Below are positions 13,187 through 13,918 of a DNA stretch of 13,918 bases, piece after piece. The translations under genes and the position numbers were made by a program. The notes under the pieces were generated by a model. It saw nothing but the letters and a program-made list of their open reading frames with translations, was not told where the DNA came from and did not search any database. Within the stretch, counting starts at the first letter, position 1. Each line of letters opens with the position of its first letter. This DNA is from Planctomycetota bacterium (GTDB lineage: Bacteria; Planctomycetota; UBA1135), in NCBI GenBank assembly GCA_014382465.1, contig JACNJP010000301.1, positions 1 to 13,918 of the forward strand, read 5' to 3'.

Positions 13187-13900
13187 TCAGAGCGATGCCC
13201 CCGAGGGGGAGCCGCCGTCGAGCGACCAGCAGGCCAGCCGGTAGAGGGGGGCGAGCCGCAGCAGATCGGCCACCACGGCGTCGCCGAAGTCCTCGCCGGC
13301 GGCGGCGACCGCGGCGGCCGGCGTCCGCTTGACCACCTCCAGGCTGCTCTCCCCCGGACGCAGCAGGCCTGCCAGGTCGCGCCAGTCGCGGCAGCTCATC
13401 GGGGCCAGGGGCCGGGCGCCGCCGCCGTCGACCTCGAGCTGGAAGCCAGGGGTGGCGGAGACCGCAGTTCGCAGCGCCTCCTGTCCCTCCTGCTCCTCCG
13501 CCCGCTTCAACAGGACGTTGAGGTCGTACCAGGCTCCGGCGTCGATCCGCATGCCCCAGTAGGCGCCGGCGAGATCGAGCCCGAGTTGGAAGTGGACGTT
13601 GTTCATGGCCGAGTCCAGGTCCTTGCCGAGCTCCTTGCCCAAGAATCGCTGCAGGGCCTGGCGAGACCGCTTGTCCCGGAACAGCATGGTCCGCTGTCGG
13701 AGGACCCGCTTGCGGTTGGTGTGGTGCGGGTGGTGCAGGCTCTCGCGCCGGTCGAGAGGGATGGCCTCGCTGGCGAACGCCGCCTTGGCCTGGTCGCCGA
13801 TGGCCTGGAGGCGGTGGCGGATCTCCCACCGCCCGCCGTTCCCTTCCGGGTCGCCCTGGAAACGGGCCCGGTAGCGCTCGAAGTCCGCGGCAGCGCACAT
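13187..13900 (-). CDS. Unrecognised soluble protein at head of the TonB/receptor cluster
   Basis: 237 residues from the ATG at 13900; the frame stays open to the window edge, so the true start may lie outside. No signal peptide or membrane helix. Visible: an N-terminal DFERYRARF, a histidine-rich HHPHHTNRKR at 56-65, a run RQRTMLFRDKRSRQALQRFL (68-87), and GLDLAGAYWGMRIDAGAWYDLNVLLKR at about 107-133, split here only for description. The pattern (basic residues, then M-L-F-R-D, then a strand with G-x-x-I-D-A-x-A-W-x-D-x-x-N-L) reminds me of conserved proteins of unknown function in Planctomycetota and Myxococcota, with low certainty. It lies 48 bp before the first receptor on the same strand, so is likely cotranscribed. 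Confidence 0.65.
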   Translation of the reverse strand: MCAAADFERYRARFQGDPEGNGGRWEIRHRLQAIGDQAKAAFASEAIPLDRRESLHHPHHTNRKRVLRQRTMLFRDKRSRQALQRFLGKELGKDLDSAMNNVHFQLGLDLAGAYWGMRIDAGAWYDLNVLLKRAEEQEGQEALRTAVSATPGFQLEVDGGGARPLAPMSCRDWRDLAGLLRPGESSLEVVKRTPAAAVAAAGEDFGDAVVADLLRLAPLYRLACWSLDGGSPSGASL

Positions 13901-13918
13901 GGCCGGCAGCCGGCAGGG

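Overview
The window is a very GC-rich, gene-dense stretch of bacterial chromosome with no tRNA, rRNA, CRISPR array, IS element or prophage module that I can see. Two TonB-dependent outer-membrane receptors and a TonB protein show a diderm (Gram-negative) host. The style of several genes (divergent LigA, a chromosomal DUF669-like protein, AGCS transporter with a signal-peptide-like N-terminus, SatD pair) reminds me of high-GC Planctomycetota, but this is an impression, not a proof; Myxococcota or Acidobacteriota are also possible.

Layout. Positions 1-2133 are read on the minus strand: a DUF669-like protein, a two-helix membrane protein with a PH-like tail, a cytidine-deaminase-fold protein that has lost its zinc ligands, and, overlapping the latter by 4 bp, an NAD-dependent DNA ligase cut by the window edge. 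The last ~150 bases of that edge look corrupted by C-to-G miscalls. Positions 2283-4552 are on the plus strand: an alanine/glycine:cation symporter, a small single-helix protein 4 bp behind it, and an orphan HPt phosphotransfer protein. Its end overlaps, tail to tail, a DegT/DnrJ-type sugar aminotransferase (4519-5661, minus). Upstream of that lies a coupled pair (DUF2089-type regulator plus membrane protein, 5697-6397), divergent from a small membrane protein (6489-6704). The short spacer between these divergent genes is an AT-rich island carrying a near-perfect 14-bp direct repeat at 20-bp period.

Positions 6756-7756 hold a SatD-like protein overlapping by 4 bp a membrane protein that resembles the C-terminal part of DUF3307 proteins. 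Positions 7914-13900 are one minus-strand cluster: an unrecognised protein, a TonB-dependent receptor, TonB, and a second TonB-dependent receptor, very likely an outer-membrane uptake operon of unknown substrate; no ExbB/ExbD is in view.

Several genes have a -10-like hexamer 8-9 nt before the start codon and no Shine-Dalgarno sequence, which suggests leaderless transcripts. No gene-free stretch exceeds 300 bases; the longest is 7757-7913.
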